Assembly (NCBI GenBank): GCA_002104905.1
Contig: MCFE01000308.1
Location: 33,840 to 97,839 of the forward strand
Origin: Basidiobolus meristosporus CBS 931.73
Taxonomy: Eukaryota > Basidiobolomycota > Basidiobolomycetes > Basidiobolales > Basidiobolaceae
Length of the DNA stretch: 64,000 nucleotides
Direction of reading: 5' to 3'
Of this stretch, positions 22,501 through 32,802 are shown in pieces (positions within the stretch are counted from its first letter, which is position 1; each line of letters starts with the position of its first letter). Made by a program: the position numbers and the translations under genes. The notes under the pieces were generated by a model. It did no database searches, was not told the DNA's origin, and saw only the letters and a program-made list of their open reading frames with translations.

Positions 22501-25261
22501 GTGATGCAAGTGATAAACAAATAGAGCAGCTCCTCAACCATGACAGAGAGTTGTGGTTTATCGTACAATGTTGAGCTCGAATTTCCATTGAACCAGTCAA
22601 GCAGTGCGTATCTGTCCACAATGGTCAATATAACCTGGTCGGGGGGTAGAAGCGAAAACGCAGTCTGAACAATCAACAAATCCAGATCAAAGGTGTTTTC
22701 CCTCAAGGATGGATCTAGATATTGCTCTGCCTAGAAATCCATTTCTATTAGAGAACTGCGGCATGCAATGCATTGAGCAATCGAAGTGGGCCAACCCCAT
22801 ACCTGATCCTTGATTTCGAATCCATTTCTAACCCAAATGCCAGCTCGGATCTGGGCCAGTAGGGCGCATACTAAATATGCTCATCCGGTTAGAACTAAAC
22901 ATCACGAATGTGGATCAATTGCAGCTACTTTACCTCTGATAGGATGGTCAAATATCAACAGCAAATCCTTTGTGTCTTCACCCGAGGCTATTTCGGCAGG
23001 AATGCCGCTTTTGACGAGATCAAACAACGATGTCCAGCTGTATTTCGCAAGCGTTTCCTCTTTCAAACACTGGACGTTCTCCAACAGGTGTCCTAAGAAC
23101 CAGTGCAGAGGATGATGGAAAGAGACCGACTGGCTGTCCACCTGAAAGTCCAGGATGGTTATCCCCCTCTCGGACTTGAAGCTAGGCGGAGAATAGGCAG
23201 AATCCCTGGGGCGAGGGAAGGTCACCCAGGAGGAGATCTGGGTGACAATGCGTAGTATGGCATCTCCCAAGGTTTTCCCATCGTGTCCGTAGCAGCCAGC
23301 GAAATGTCGGTTGAGTTCGGCAAGATAGAGTGTGGCATTCATGGCGTTCTCGGCAACCTCCGTTTCGAACTCCACATGCTGGTCGATGTATCGCTTGGTT
23401 GGATTCATTCCCTGGAATATGGAAATGAAGTCGATGTATTGCGACAGAAACAACGGCTGGTGGGGTACAATCGATTTGACGTTTTCCGAGCAGGTAAGAT
23501 ACCGAAAGTCGTCAAATATATGGAAATACTTGCGACTGCTCATAGCAAGCGACTCACAATTGACCAACGCACCCATGGTATCAATCTCTATCTCCGGAAG
23601 AATCTCGCCTCGAAGGAAATAGGAACGTAGTATTGTCAGCACGGTGGTGATGAAGCTGTATTCGCGCACAAGCATTGCAGAGAGCGTAGGCACAGTGAAG
23701 ATCTGGACTGTGAACAGCATGATGGATTCTTCGAGCTCTTGGTCATATATCAGGAAGTTTTCGCAAAGTTTCGTGTATACGACGGCGAATCTGGCGGCTA
23801 CAAAATTTCCACTTGGTTAGAATGGGCGTGATAGTTGTCAATGGAGATTCCCAGGCTTACCAATAAATTTCTTGAGCTCCGGGGCGTTCGCAAACAGCGA
23901 AACATAGAATTCCCTCAATGTGACTTTGGCCTCTTTCCACAAGCATGCGTCATACAGTAGTAGCTGGTCGAATCTGAGAATCTCCTGGGAGACGAACGTT
24001 GAAACACCTAGTATTTCCTTAATGTTCTCGGGCTTTTTTTCCCATGAATTTCCAAGTTCATCGCCAACAATCTGGATCAATGAATCGGAGACTTTACCAT
24101 GGTAGGCACTAGTGATTTCGCCACGTCGAGCTGAGCATAGTTCCTTTAGCCAGTCTATTAGCATGCCGGTAACTTCTTCACGAAATGTATCTCGGCCAGA
24201 TCGAATTGTAACATGCAAGTCAATAGAGGATAGTGATGAAGCAACATTTATTAAATGATCAATATCCGTTGATATAACAACTATCGCCCGCCCCTAGATT
24301 TGATACACCAACATTGTTAGCAACGTATAGCAAAGTATATGCTGGGTTAAAGACTTACGTGACTATTGGCCTTGTTGGCAATTCGGGTGGCCTCCTTGGT
24401 GGAGTATCCTGTGGCCTTCTGAATTTGCTCAATTACTTGATCGAAATTGTGCGTTTCATCATTCCAAAGGACACACGCGTAGGTGGTTTGCTCAACCTCC
24501 TCTTCTGAAATGTATTGACCTGATGTCGAGGCTTCCCTTCTGATACCCTCGGCACTGAAGTCTTGACTGTGCCACCTCGTTGGTGAGAGCAGGCAAGTCT
24601 CCAATATAAAGTCCAGGACAGTAGCAATCGTCTTACGCATTGCGACTAACAAATCTTCTGGGATTGAGGGATTCGTATCGAGTTCAGATTCTGTCGATGA
24701 CTTATCGTCAGAGGACTCGTAATCAGGAGAGTGGTATGCGCAGTGCAGAGGAACTTTCCAAGCTTCGAAATCACCGCAATCACAGCACCCGCCAGAGCCG
24801 GAATTGATGGAAAAATTTGTATCATGATCCTGGTGGTCGGTAGCTTGAAAGCATCTTGCGCACAGCACGCAGGTATCGTCCACTCCGCAAGTTCTGGAAT
24901 TACAGAAGGCAACCGTTATTAGCGACGTATTTTTAGCGAGTTACACGGGTAGATCGGATGCTTACCTGCACCAGTAAATGGCTTCACCCTTTCTAAAGAT
25001 ATGTCCGCACGGCTTCCCACGATGGCTTTCAGAGTACTTGTTGTCGTTTTCGCAATAATCACTCAGGAAAAGATCATCCTTGTCAGGGAACAGTGCCTCT
25101 TGATACTCATTATTATTTGCGCAGAGAGAAGTCAAAAAGGCACTGAGGAGTTCTGATTGAGCGGCAGGAGTAAGAATGTAATTGTGGAGATGCGAAGCTT
25201 GGCGTAAGTATTGAGACAAGGACAAATCATGGCTCAGCTTTGAACACGCGGACGATTCCAT
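19508..25261 (-). CDS. UBR1: UBR1-type N-recognin, E3 ubiquitin-protein ligase of the N-degron pathway
   Basis: Eight exons reconstructed by splice sites and phase: 24966-25261, 24359-24893, 23861-24293, 22934-23797, 22803-22870, 19897-22730, 19705-19833 and 19508-19643 (minus). They total 5295 nt or 1764 residues. The UBR box (about 85-153) binds basic N-terminal residues and has its full Cys/His set, from PCGHIF through CCDCGDF to LHCAYH. A ClpS-like N-domain (about 233-315, YACVLWNDETHNFD) would bind bulky hydrophobic N-termini. A RING-H2 (Cys 1123/1126, CGH...HQHC near 1201-1209, CPLC 1231-1234) recruits the E2. The Cys-rich C-terminal cap (about 1630-1745, CPSCRK...CLLCG...GECYRHM, then RGRPLFLN) matches UBR1 and UBR2. 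All key domains are intact, so it should ubiquitinate N-degron substrates in the cytosol. Length is slightly under that of yeast Ubr1. Confidence 0.95.
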
Positions 25262-28223
25262 GTGATTGTGCTCAATACTATAAAGATATTTGAATGCGTT
25301 ACGGCCACTGATATAGTCGATATGTTGGTAGATTCAGTACTCTAATAAAGCATGAAATAGAAGGTATCTGAGAGACTGTAGGATGGCAACGGTAGAAAAG
25401 CAGATTTTAGAGGAAGAGCTAAAACTACTACTAATATCTGGTGTTGAACCCAAGAAACAACAGTTGATCAGAAACCAGCGCCAAGTGATCAAGCATGCTT
25501 ATATAGGAATGATTGTATATATATAACTTGACAATTGTTTACCCATTCAGATAGGTTGAATTCAATGCAGATGGCAAGTGAAAAAAATCGATTGGAAAAT
25601 TGATACCAATACCAAGGAAGGCCCATTGGAAAATCGAGGGTAAAAATAACATGCGAGGTGATACTAGCCAGACTCACCCAGTCGCACAAATATTGAGTGG
25701 CCAGACTATTTAAGTCGAAGTGGCAATTATCAGGTGTATATTTTTGTATGATCATCGCCTCTATTCAATATGGAACTGCTACATTAAATCCACTGCGAGC
25801 TGAATAGCTGGCCACCAGGCCGTAAGTTACATAGGTAGATGGGTAGATTGGTAGATGGTAGATGGTAGATGTGCTGATGGGTGGACGGATGGACGGGTGG
25901 ATGGGTGGATGAGTCAGTTGTTCGAGGCGCAGTGGGGAAGCTCACCCTCGATGTTATTTGCAGACTGGTGATCCAGACAGCCTATGAAACCCACCCAGCG
26001 GATGTATGGATGTAACTTGGATGCAAGGCGCGGCTCAGCAATCTAAAGGGCAGCACTCCGTTTGATGTCCAACGGCTTCCCATTTGGACCACAGTCGGAT
26101 GCATTTGGTAGCTGCTATCAGCCGGATTTGGCTACCCCAGAGACGTAGATGCTTGGTCCAATTAGCATTCCGCCACAACCAGACATAATATATCGGTGCT
26201 ACCTACCTACAATGCTAGGATTTGAGGGATGGTTTAGTTTGTGCGCCAAGTAGAGATCGCATATATGCTGATACTCGACCCAGATGGCCCGCTATCAAGG
26301 GATCCTAACTTCCAACATCCTGCTCTGTCAGCACTGCCCGTCCACCAGTCTAATCCACCATCACCAGCCTGAGTAACCTTGCAGTGGGTTTCCCTTTTGG
26401 TATCACTCGCCAACCATTGTCGAATTGCATTTGAATATGGAAACATGCTCACCCACCAATGATCGCAAGATGCAAAATGAGCCCAGTACTCCATTGGGTT
26501 CTGAAGTCCATTGATGTTCCGAGATCATCGGTTGATCTCGAGGATATATGAGCATTCTGTCAATACAGATCCTCTGGAAACAACGCCTACTGATGGCGGA
26601 CAACACAGCATGGAGAAGGGAAACGCTTGGTGCATTGGCATGGCACACCGCATGTAGCACAGCTACCCGTAACCCAATGTGGTATTTTTGGATGGCGGTG
26701 CGGCAGAGACTTGGGAGTGTGTTTAATGGGAAGCATTTACATTTGATTTGGCTGAACGAAACTTGCCTATCTTACCCAAATAATCGACATTGCAAGGGCC
26801 ATTTGGGGTCATTTGATGGGTTCGGAAGGGTATTTTGTAAATAGCCATATATGCTAATCTTATCTCTATCACTCTACAGCCTGGCTCTTGCATCAAGCTC
26901 GCGGCCTTTTATGCTACTACCAATTACCTATGGCCTCTGGCTGAATATGAAGTAGTGGGCTCGTTGTCCCAAAACTATGGAATTCCCCAGCGAATTAAGT
27001 AATCCCTACCTTGGTTCTGAGTGGCAGAACATTGCTTTTTATATTTCGTTAGCACGGAAACCATGCAACTACTGTAACGGGTTTTCTACACCCATGTTCT
27101 AGACTGCGATGAAAATCATCGTATTGTCCTTTTTCAACACGTACTATGCAGGTAGAAAAAGGGATTTGGTTGTTTACTTTTGCTTGTTGATGTGGCTGGG
27201 ATAAATGGGGAGCCAGTACCTTCGGTAGCGCTCTGCGAAACCCAATGGTTGCATTTCGGCACAGGCTGTGACAGCTTGTGGAAGGAAGCATACAACAATA
27301 GGTGGCCTCACACCAAACCTCAATAGCTCAACGCAATTAGCAAACCATCCAAGATATTACCAAATTCAGCTTGATATCGGAGCATAGAGTTAAATCATCT
27401 TGGTAATTGGCTTCGTTACTATTTGGAGCACTTGCATGCAACAATTAGCCATTTACCATGTTTTGGCCACCAGAGTGTCCATGTTTGCAGCTTATTGGCT
27501 TGCTCAATATCGGAGTAATTTCGGCAGCATCATTGATCAACTCTGAATTGCCTGCGCTGGTTGCAAATAATAAGTCATTCATGTACTACGATTTCACGTT
27601 AATATCGTAGAAATCAATCATGGAAGATCTTTTCATCAATTCTTTGGAAGATTGAAATGATCGAATAGAACATGCTGCACCTGGGATCCTTGGGAGAGCC
27701 TCGAAAATTTTCAAAGGCCTTGCATCTTACTTCTTGACATATAAAGGTCAATGAATAGTTTAATACTCCCCTTTGGATGACTTAGGGACTTGGGAGTACT
27801 TGGTGGTACAGGAAGAAAGGTATACTATCTTCTTACTGATCTGTTGTGCTTTAGTAAGTAGTTGCACCCAGCAATATATATATTTTTGGGAATTCAATGA
27901 TCCAAGAAATTAGCTAATATGTAAGCAACCAAACTTGGAGTCTTAGCACTCCAGTATAGATAGCTTCTTTGTTATCTTGAAGCATTAATATTCTACCTAT
28001 ACATTGTTGTTTAGGAAATGAGTGCTGTTGATAACTTTGTACTTACACTTAGTTAGTTTCCTGGACTCTGCTCTATAAGCCCAATTATTTCATTATCAAT
28101 GACGCTGTTGAAACTGACTCAGAGCATTTTCTACCAACATTCCCAGTATCCAGTGCTGTGCATTTTGTAATCATGCCCAAGTATTTCTATTATATCGGTT
28201 TCTATAAATCTCAAACTTGAGAA
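25262..28223. other. Intergenic region between UBR1 and the transposon block
   Basis: Begins with the UBR1 promoter region. Contains a tetranucleotide-rich tract at 25831-25913. Open frames at 26.2-26.8 kb and 27.0-27.3 kb are short, on both strands, and unrecognised. Towards 27.5 kb the sequence becomes visibly more AT-rich, marking the approach to the transposon compartment. Confidence 0.5.
25831..25913 (+). repeat. Imperfect GATG/GGTA/GGAC tetranucleotide microsatellite
   Basis: Repeated units such as GGTAGAT, GGTGGAC and GGATGGGT run for about 80 bp with few interruptions. Confidence 0.85.
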
Positions 28224-28557
28224 TGTTGTAAAAATTTGGAATTCCACCTAAATACTTACCTTAGTCACTTAGAATGTCACCTACAGATTCTAGAGAATAC
28301 TGACCAAATTCCTTGTTGGGATTTACTTGGAATATTTTCACCAAAGTATCAAGTACTTATAAGATGAGAATTTTCAAAGCTGTCCAAGCAGCCCCAAACT
28401 TTGCACACATGTTCTTGGGGCCTTTCAAAGCCTATTTGACATGTTTGCTAAGCCAAGGCCATGTAAAAGTATAAATACTACTTTGACATTCAATAAATCA
28501 TTGAGTGAAAACCATATAATCTACTTGTTCTCCCAGTCACTTTCAATATCTCCAAGA

Positions 28558-29258
28558 TGTTGTAGAATTTGCCACTCCACCTAAATTTTCACCTAACTTA
28601 TTCACTTAGATTATTACCTACAAATCCTAGAGAGTACTGACCAAACTCCTTGTCAGGATTTACTTAGAGTATTTTCACCAAAATATCAGGTACCCAGAAC
28701 ATTAAAATTCTCAGAGTTGTCCAAATAGTGCCAAACTTTGCACATATGCTCTTGGGACCTTATTAAGTCTATTCTTTATGTTTGCTCTGCCAAGATCATG
28801 TAAAAGTAGTAACACTACCTTTACATTAAAAATGTTGTAATTATTGAATTGTCACCTAAATATTCATGCTAACTTAGTCACATAGATCTTATTCTGTGAT
28901 TAGCATTCTGTCCTGACTAGATTTCTTGTCGGGATTTACTTAGAATATTTTCACCAAATTGTCAGGTACCCAGATTATTATTTTTCTCAAAGTCGTCCAA
29001 AAGACCCCAAACTTTGCACACATATTCTTGGGACCTTCCTTAACAAACTCTACACGTTTGTTTCCTCTACTTTATCAAAAGTATAAATACCATACTTTTG
29101 ATCAATAAATCTACAAGTGAATAACATGTAAATCTTCTAGTTCTCCACATCACTTCCAATACTCCTCAGAATATTGCAACAAAAAAATCCTTCAGTGAAA
29201 ACTACATAATCTAATTATTTTCCCAATTACTTTTAATATCTCCAAGACTCCTACAGCA
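28558..29258 (+). mobile_element. Copia-A solo LTR (copy b), inserted in LTR a and split by LTR c
   Basis: Starts TGTTGTAG at 28558, is interrupted at 28832 by LTR c, and resumes after 29186 to end CTACAGCA at 29258. It is bordered by the CAAGA target duplication inside LTR a. Confidence 0.85.
28833..29181 (+). mobile_element. Copia-A solo LTR (copy c), inserted in LTR b
   Basis: A 349-bp LTR from TGTTGTAA to GCAACA, flanked on both sides by AAAAA (28828-28832 and 29182-29186). It is a solo LTR left by recombination of a full element. Confidence 0.85.
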
Positions 29259-29305
29259 CAAGACTCTTAAAACAGGCTACAAGCTCCAAGCTGTCACTCT
29301 CTGCA

Positions 29306-29598
29306 ATGTCCACTACTGCTATTTTTGGAATTCTTCCCTCTGCTGAGAAGTTGGACGGATCAAACTACCAAATGTGGAAGGTAAAGATGAAGATGCTGCT
29401 ATAAGAAGGATGCCTTTGGGATATTGTTATGGGAGAAGAATGCCCTCCTATAAATGTGGGAAAGGAAGCCTTAAGGTACCAGGCAAAGGAACAAGGGGCC
29501 ATTAACTGCATTTGCCTTAATCCCTATGAAAAATCATTGTGATGATCCTGCCAAAAGGCTGTCACAAATTTAAAGTCCCATGACTAAGAGGTATTGAT
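29306..29598 (+). pseudogene. Copia-A gag fragment (element 1)
   Basis: Starts MSTTAIFGILPSAEKLDG and follows the Copia gag N-domain (LDGSNYQ, WDIVMGEECPP) with an in-frame stop after about 32 codons and more later. It is cut at 29598 by the next LTR (copy d). Non-functional. Confidence 0.8.
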
Positions 29599-29945
29599 TG
29601 TTGTAAAAACTTGTAATTCTACCTAAATATTCACCTAACTTGGTCACTTTGATCATTATCTTCAAGTCCCAGGGAATACTGACTAAATTCCTTGTTGGGA
29701 TTCACTTAGAATATTTTCACCAAAATACCAGGACCCAGAACATGAGCTTTTTCAAAGTTGTCCAAACAGCCCCAAACCTTGCACACATGTTCTTGGGACC
29801 TTCCTTAGCCTATTATACATGTTAGTTATGCCAAGATCATGTAAAAGTATAAATACTACTTTACATTCAATAAATCATTGAGTGAGAACCACATAATCTA
29901 CTTGTACTCCCAATTACTTCCAGTATCTCCAAAACTCTTACAACA
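29599..29945 (+). mobile_element. Copia-A LTR (copy d), 5' LTR of element 2
   Basis: A 347-bp LTR, TGTTGTAA to TTACAACA, with the family promoter-like TATAAATAC and the polyadenylation-like AATAAA near its end. It is followed directly by the primer-binding site. Confidence 0.85.
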
Positions 29946-29958
29946 GGTTATGGGCACC
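29946..29958 (+). promoter_or_regulatory. Copia-A element 2 primer-binding site
   Basis: GGTTATGGGCACC immediately follows the LTR. It resembles the complement of the methionine-tRNA anticodon arm, as in Drosophila copia. Confidence 0.6.
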
Positions 29959-29976
29959 AAGCTGTAACTCTTTGCA

Positions 29977-30476
29977 ATGTCTACTCCTACTACTACTGGA
30001 ATTTTCCCCTCTGCTCAAAACTTGGATGGATCTAACTACCAAGTGTGGAGGGTGAAGATAAATATGCTGCTACAAGAAAGTGGCCTTTGGAATATTGTCA
30101 TGGGAGAAGAATACCCTCCTAAAAACATAGGAGAGGAGGCCTTAAAGTACCAAAAAAAAGAATATAGTGCTCTTAGCTGCATTTGCCTTAATGTTAAAGT
30201 CAAATTGCTAATTCTATGCTCAAGAGCAAAAATGGCAAGAAATGCCTGGAAAGCATGAGAAGACACTTACCAGTCATGTTCAGCTGCTAAGAAAATGTAT
30301 CTGAGACAAAAGTCCTTTACTACAAAGATGCAGCCAGGAGAAGAATGGAAAATTCTAATCAACAGAATTACCCTGCTGGTAGATGAGAAGGAATTGGTGG
30401 GCAAACCAACTATTGATGAGGATGCAATAGTCACCATCCTGAATAGCCTGACAGACAAGTCTCAGGGCCTTGTATC
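29977..30476 (+). pseudogene. Copia-A gag fragment (element 2)
   Basis: MSTPTTTGIFPSAQNLDG start, gag domain through about residue 166 with a TGA stop after 93 codons (Trp/Leu-to-stop region at 30256). It is cut at 30476 where another Copia-A LTR begins. Confidence 0.8.
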
Positions 30477-30634
30477 TTTTGTAAAGACTTATAATTCCAC
30501 CTAAATACTTGCCTAACTTAGTCACTTAGATCATTACCCTCAAATCCTAGAGAATACTGACTAAATTCCTTGTTGGGATTTACTTAGAATATTTTCACCA
30601 AAATACCAGGTACCCAGTACATGAAAATTCTCAA
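30477..30634 (+). mobile_element. Copia-A LTR 5' half (copy e)
   Basis: The first 158 bp of the 349-bp LTR, ending abruptly at AATTCTCAA. The missing remainder of an LTR is found at 36756-36955 on the opposite strand (see findings). Confidence 0.85.
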
Positions 30635-32441
30635 TAACTCTGTTCTGAGCTGATGTGCAGGCAAGCAAACAAGTTCTCCAGGAGGCAACTAGGCAAACTA
30701 GCATCATACCAAATTTGGTAATTAGCTGCCCATTACTTCCATCAAAATTGCATTTGAAATTTTGAACCAAAAACACCAGCTGAATAGCAGCAAAATACCT
30801 TTTGAATACCAGCAGAGTACCAGCTAAAAATGAGATGGATTCCAGGTCTGAAATTTTTCATAGGGTATTGAGTGCAATGATGAAGAGTGGGCTAATATTC
30901 CAGAGGCCATTAGAAGTCTACCACACCAACACCTTGAGGCCAGCATACCAAGGGACCATCAGGAACTCAAGGCTAAGCAGAATGTGCTTGACCTGTTCCA
31001 TGAGCATTATCCTGGACACAAACAAGCAAATGGAGTTGGGCCAGCATTGGTATGCTAAGAAAGTATCTCAAGAGTAGCAGAAACTACCAAAAGCAAATGG
31101 CTGAAAACCAGTAGCTTCCTGAAAAGCCTGTTACAAGCAGTCCAAAAGCTCAAATCATGCATCAAAGAGACATCTGGTAGCTGGAAGAGTGCCAATAAGG
31201 GACAATCAGGCAGACATAGATGCACCAGCTCAACATTTATCAAGGAAAAGGCATAGTTCCACTCAAGAAGCACTCAGTCCAAGTAGCAGAGAAGGACCTG
31301 GCAGTGATGAGAACCAGCAGCTACCTCAGGAGCCTGGCACAGCATGAGCCAAGAGCTCAGAACAAGCAGGAAAAAAGTGTTGTGTTACCTGAAGAGTGCC
31401 ACCTGGGGACAAGTAGGTCAGAGCAGATGCATCAGAGTAGCATTTATCAGGGGAAAATGTTGTCCAATACAAGAAGCACTCCAGCAAAGTGGCAGTAAAA
31501 GACTTGCCAGTCATAAAGGAAAAGGTAAAGGGAAAAGAGCCTACCTAAGCCAGAGACAGGGAAGTGTGAGAAAAAAGCTGCTGTTCTCACCAATTAGCAC
31601 TGTTAGCTCAGAACAGACTGAATCCCATCAAGGCTAAGAGAATTATCAACAAGAAAACAGCTGTTTTCACAAGAGTTGGAAGTGCAGCCAGTTGATCTAT
31701 ACTCTAGTGAGGTAGATGAGTTTGTAGAGAAAGGCAATCCATCTACCACAGCCCCCACATCCTCTGCTTTTGACAGAGTGGAGATCTCACCACAGACAAA
31801 GTAACTACATCAAGAACTCAAAAGGTTGTCACAATGCCTCAGTGGAATTTTGGATCTTTAATAGGCATACCAAGAGGTTGCAGCACTTCTTAAAGAGCAG
31901 TGCTCAAGAAAACACACTTGAGTATTGCAAGGATTTATTACAAAGACTGGCAAATGAGGTGCTAGACCTTGCAAAGCCAGCTGAAGACCAGGACATATGG
32001 ACACCAGTGAATGAACAGTGGCATAAAGCTGTAGGGTTCCTGCCAAAGTCATCAGAACAGAGCTTTACAGCAGAAATACTTGTTGAGCATGGGGCTTGGC
32101 ATAATGTTAGTGTAGGGTATAGGGACTTGTATAGGTCAATACAATTGGCAGTTGAGGTACAACCAAAGTTTCAGTGGAAATAAATGAATTTGTTGGCATG
32201 AAAAATCAGAGAAATGGTTGAGTCAGGAAGTAAGCAGTGTGACAACAAGGCAATAGCCAGTCAATGCACACAAATGTAGGAGGTGATAGAGTGTACAGTA
32301 TCAGAGAGTGAGAAAATTGGCAGAGAACCAATCAAAAGCCACTTTTGTTTTGTGGTGATAATACTTTTAACTATGTTTTTTGTGAAATATGGGGTTCAAT
32401 TATTTTTTGATGGTCTTGGCACAGTGTACTGATGGAATCAG
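30635..32441. other. Unrecognised region between Copia-A LTR fragments
   Basis: About 1.8 kb with no recognisable transposon protein. It contains a degenerate two-unit tandem repeat (31110-31525) and a 137-codon open frame (31770-32183) with no known motif. It is Gln/Ser/Lys-rich on translation in several frames and could be decayed repeat-protein or transposon DNA. Confidence 0.4.
31110..31525 (+). repeat. Degenerate tandem repeat, two units of about 208 bp
   Basis: Units 31110-31317 and 31318-31525 align throughout, e.g. AGCTTCCTGAAAAGCCTG against AGCTACCTCAGGAGCCTG, GAAGAGTGCCA in both, and CAAGAAGCACTC in both. Confidence 0.7.
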
Positions 32442-32791
32442 TGTTGTAAGAGTCATGAAGATCTTGGAAGTGATTGGGAGGTCAAGTAGATTTTGTGGTT
32501 TTCACTTAATGATTTATTGAATGTAAAAGTAATATTTATACTTCTACATGGTCTTGGCATTACAAGCACATAGAATAGGTTAAGGAAGGTCCCAAGAACA
32601 TGTGGGCAAAGTTTGGGGCTGTTTGGACAACTTTGAGAATTTTCATGTCCTGGGGACCTGGTATTTTGATGAAAATATTCTAAGTAAATCCCCAGAAGGA
32701 ATTTGGTCAGTATTTTCTAGGATTTGAGGGTAATGATCCAAGTGACTAAGTTAGGTGAAAATATAGGTGGAATTTACAAATTCTTACAACA
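32442..32791 (-). mobile_element. Copia-A LTR (copy f), 3' LTR of minus-strand element
   Basis: A 350-bp LTR in minus orientation, preceded on that strand by a polypurine tract (CAGTGGGAG) after the pol stop. It is the 3' LTR of the element whose pol lies at 32803-36724. Confidence 0.88.
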
Positions 32792-32802
32792 CTCCCACTG
32801 AG

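Larger units (their letters stand above)
28224..29274 (+). mobile_element. Copia-A 5' LTR (copy a), split by a nested LTR insertion
   Basis: LTR a runs 28224-28557, then resumes at 29264-29274 (CTCTTAAAACA) after the insertion of LTR b. It is followed by a decayed primer-binding site at 29275 (GGCTACAAGCTCC) and a gag start at 29306, so it is the 5' LTR of a Copia-A element. The insertion duplicated CAAGA (28553-28557 and 29259-29263). Total LTR length is about 345 bp, close to the family length of 349. Confidence 0.85.

Noticed and set aside
26234-26844. Overlapping open frames on both strands
   Set aside because: Neither strand gives a recognisable protein or a consistent splice model.
31770-32183. 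137-codon open frame in the unassigned repeat region
   Set aside because: Alternate frames carry equally plausible text with stops, and there is no known motif; kept only as an unrecognised region.
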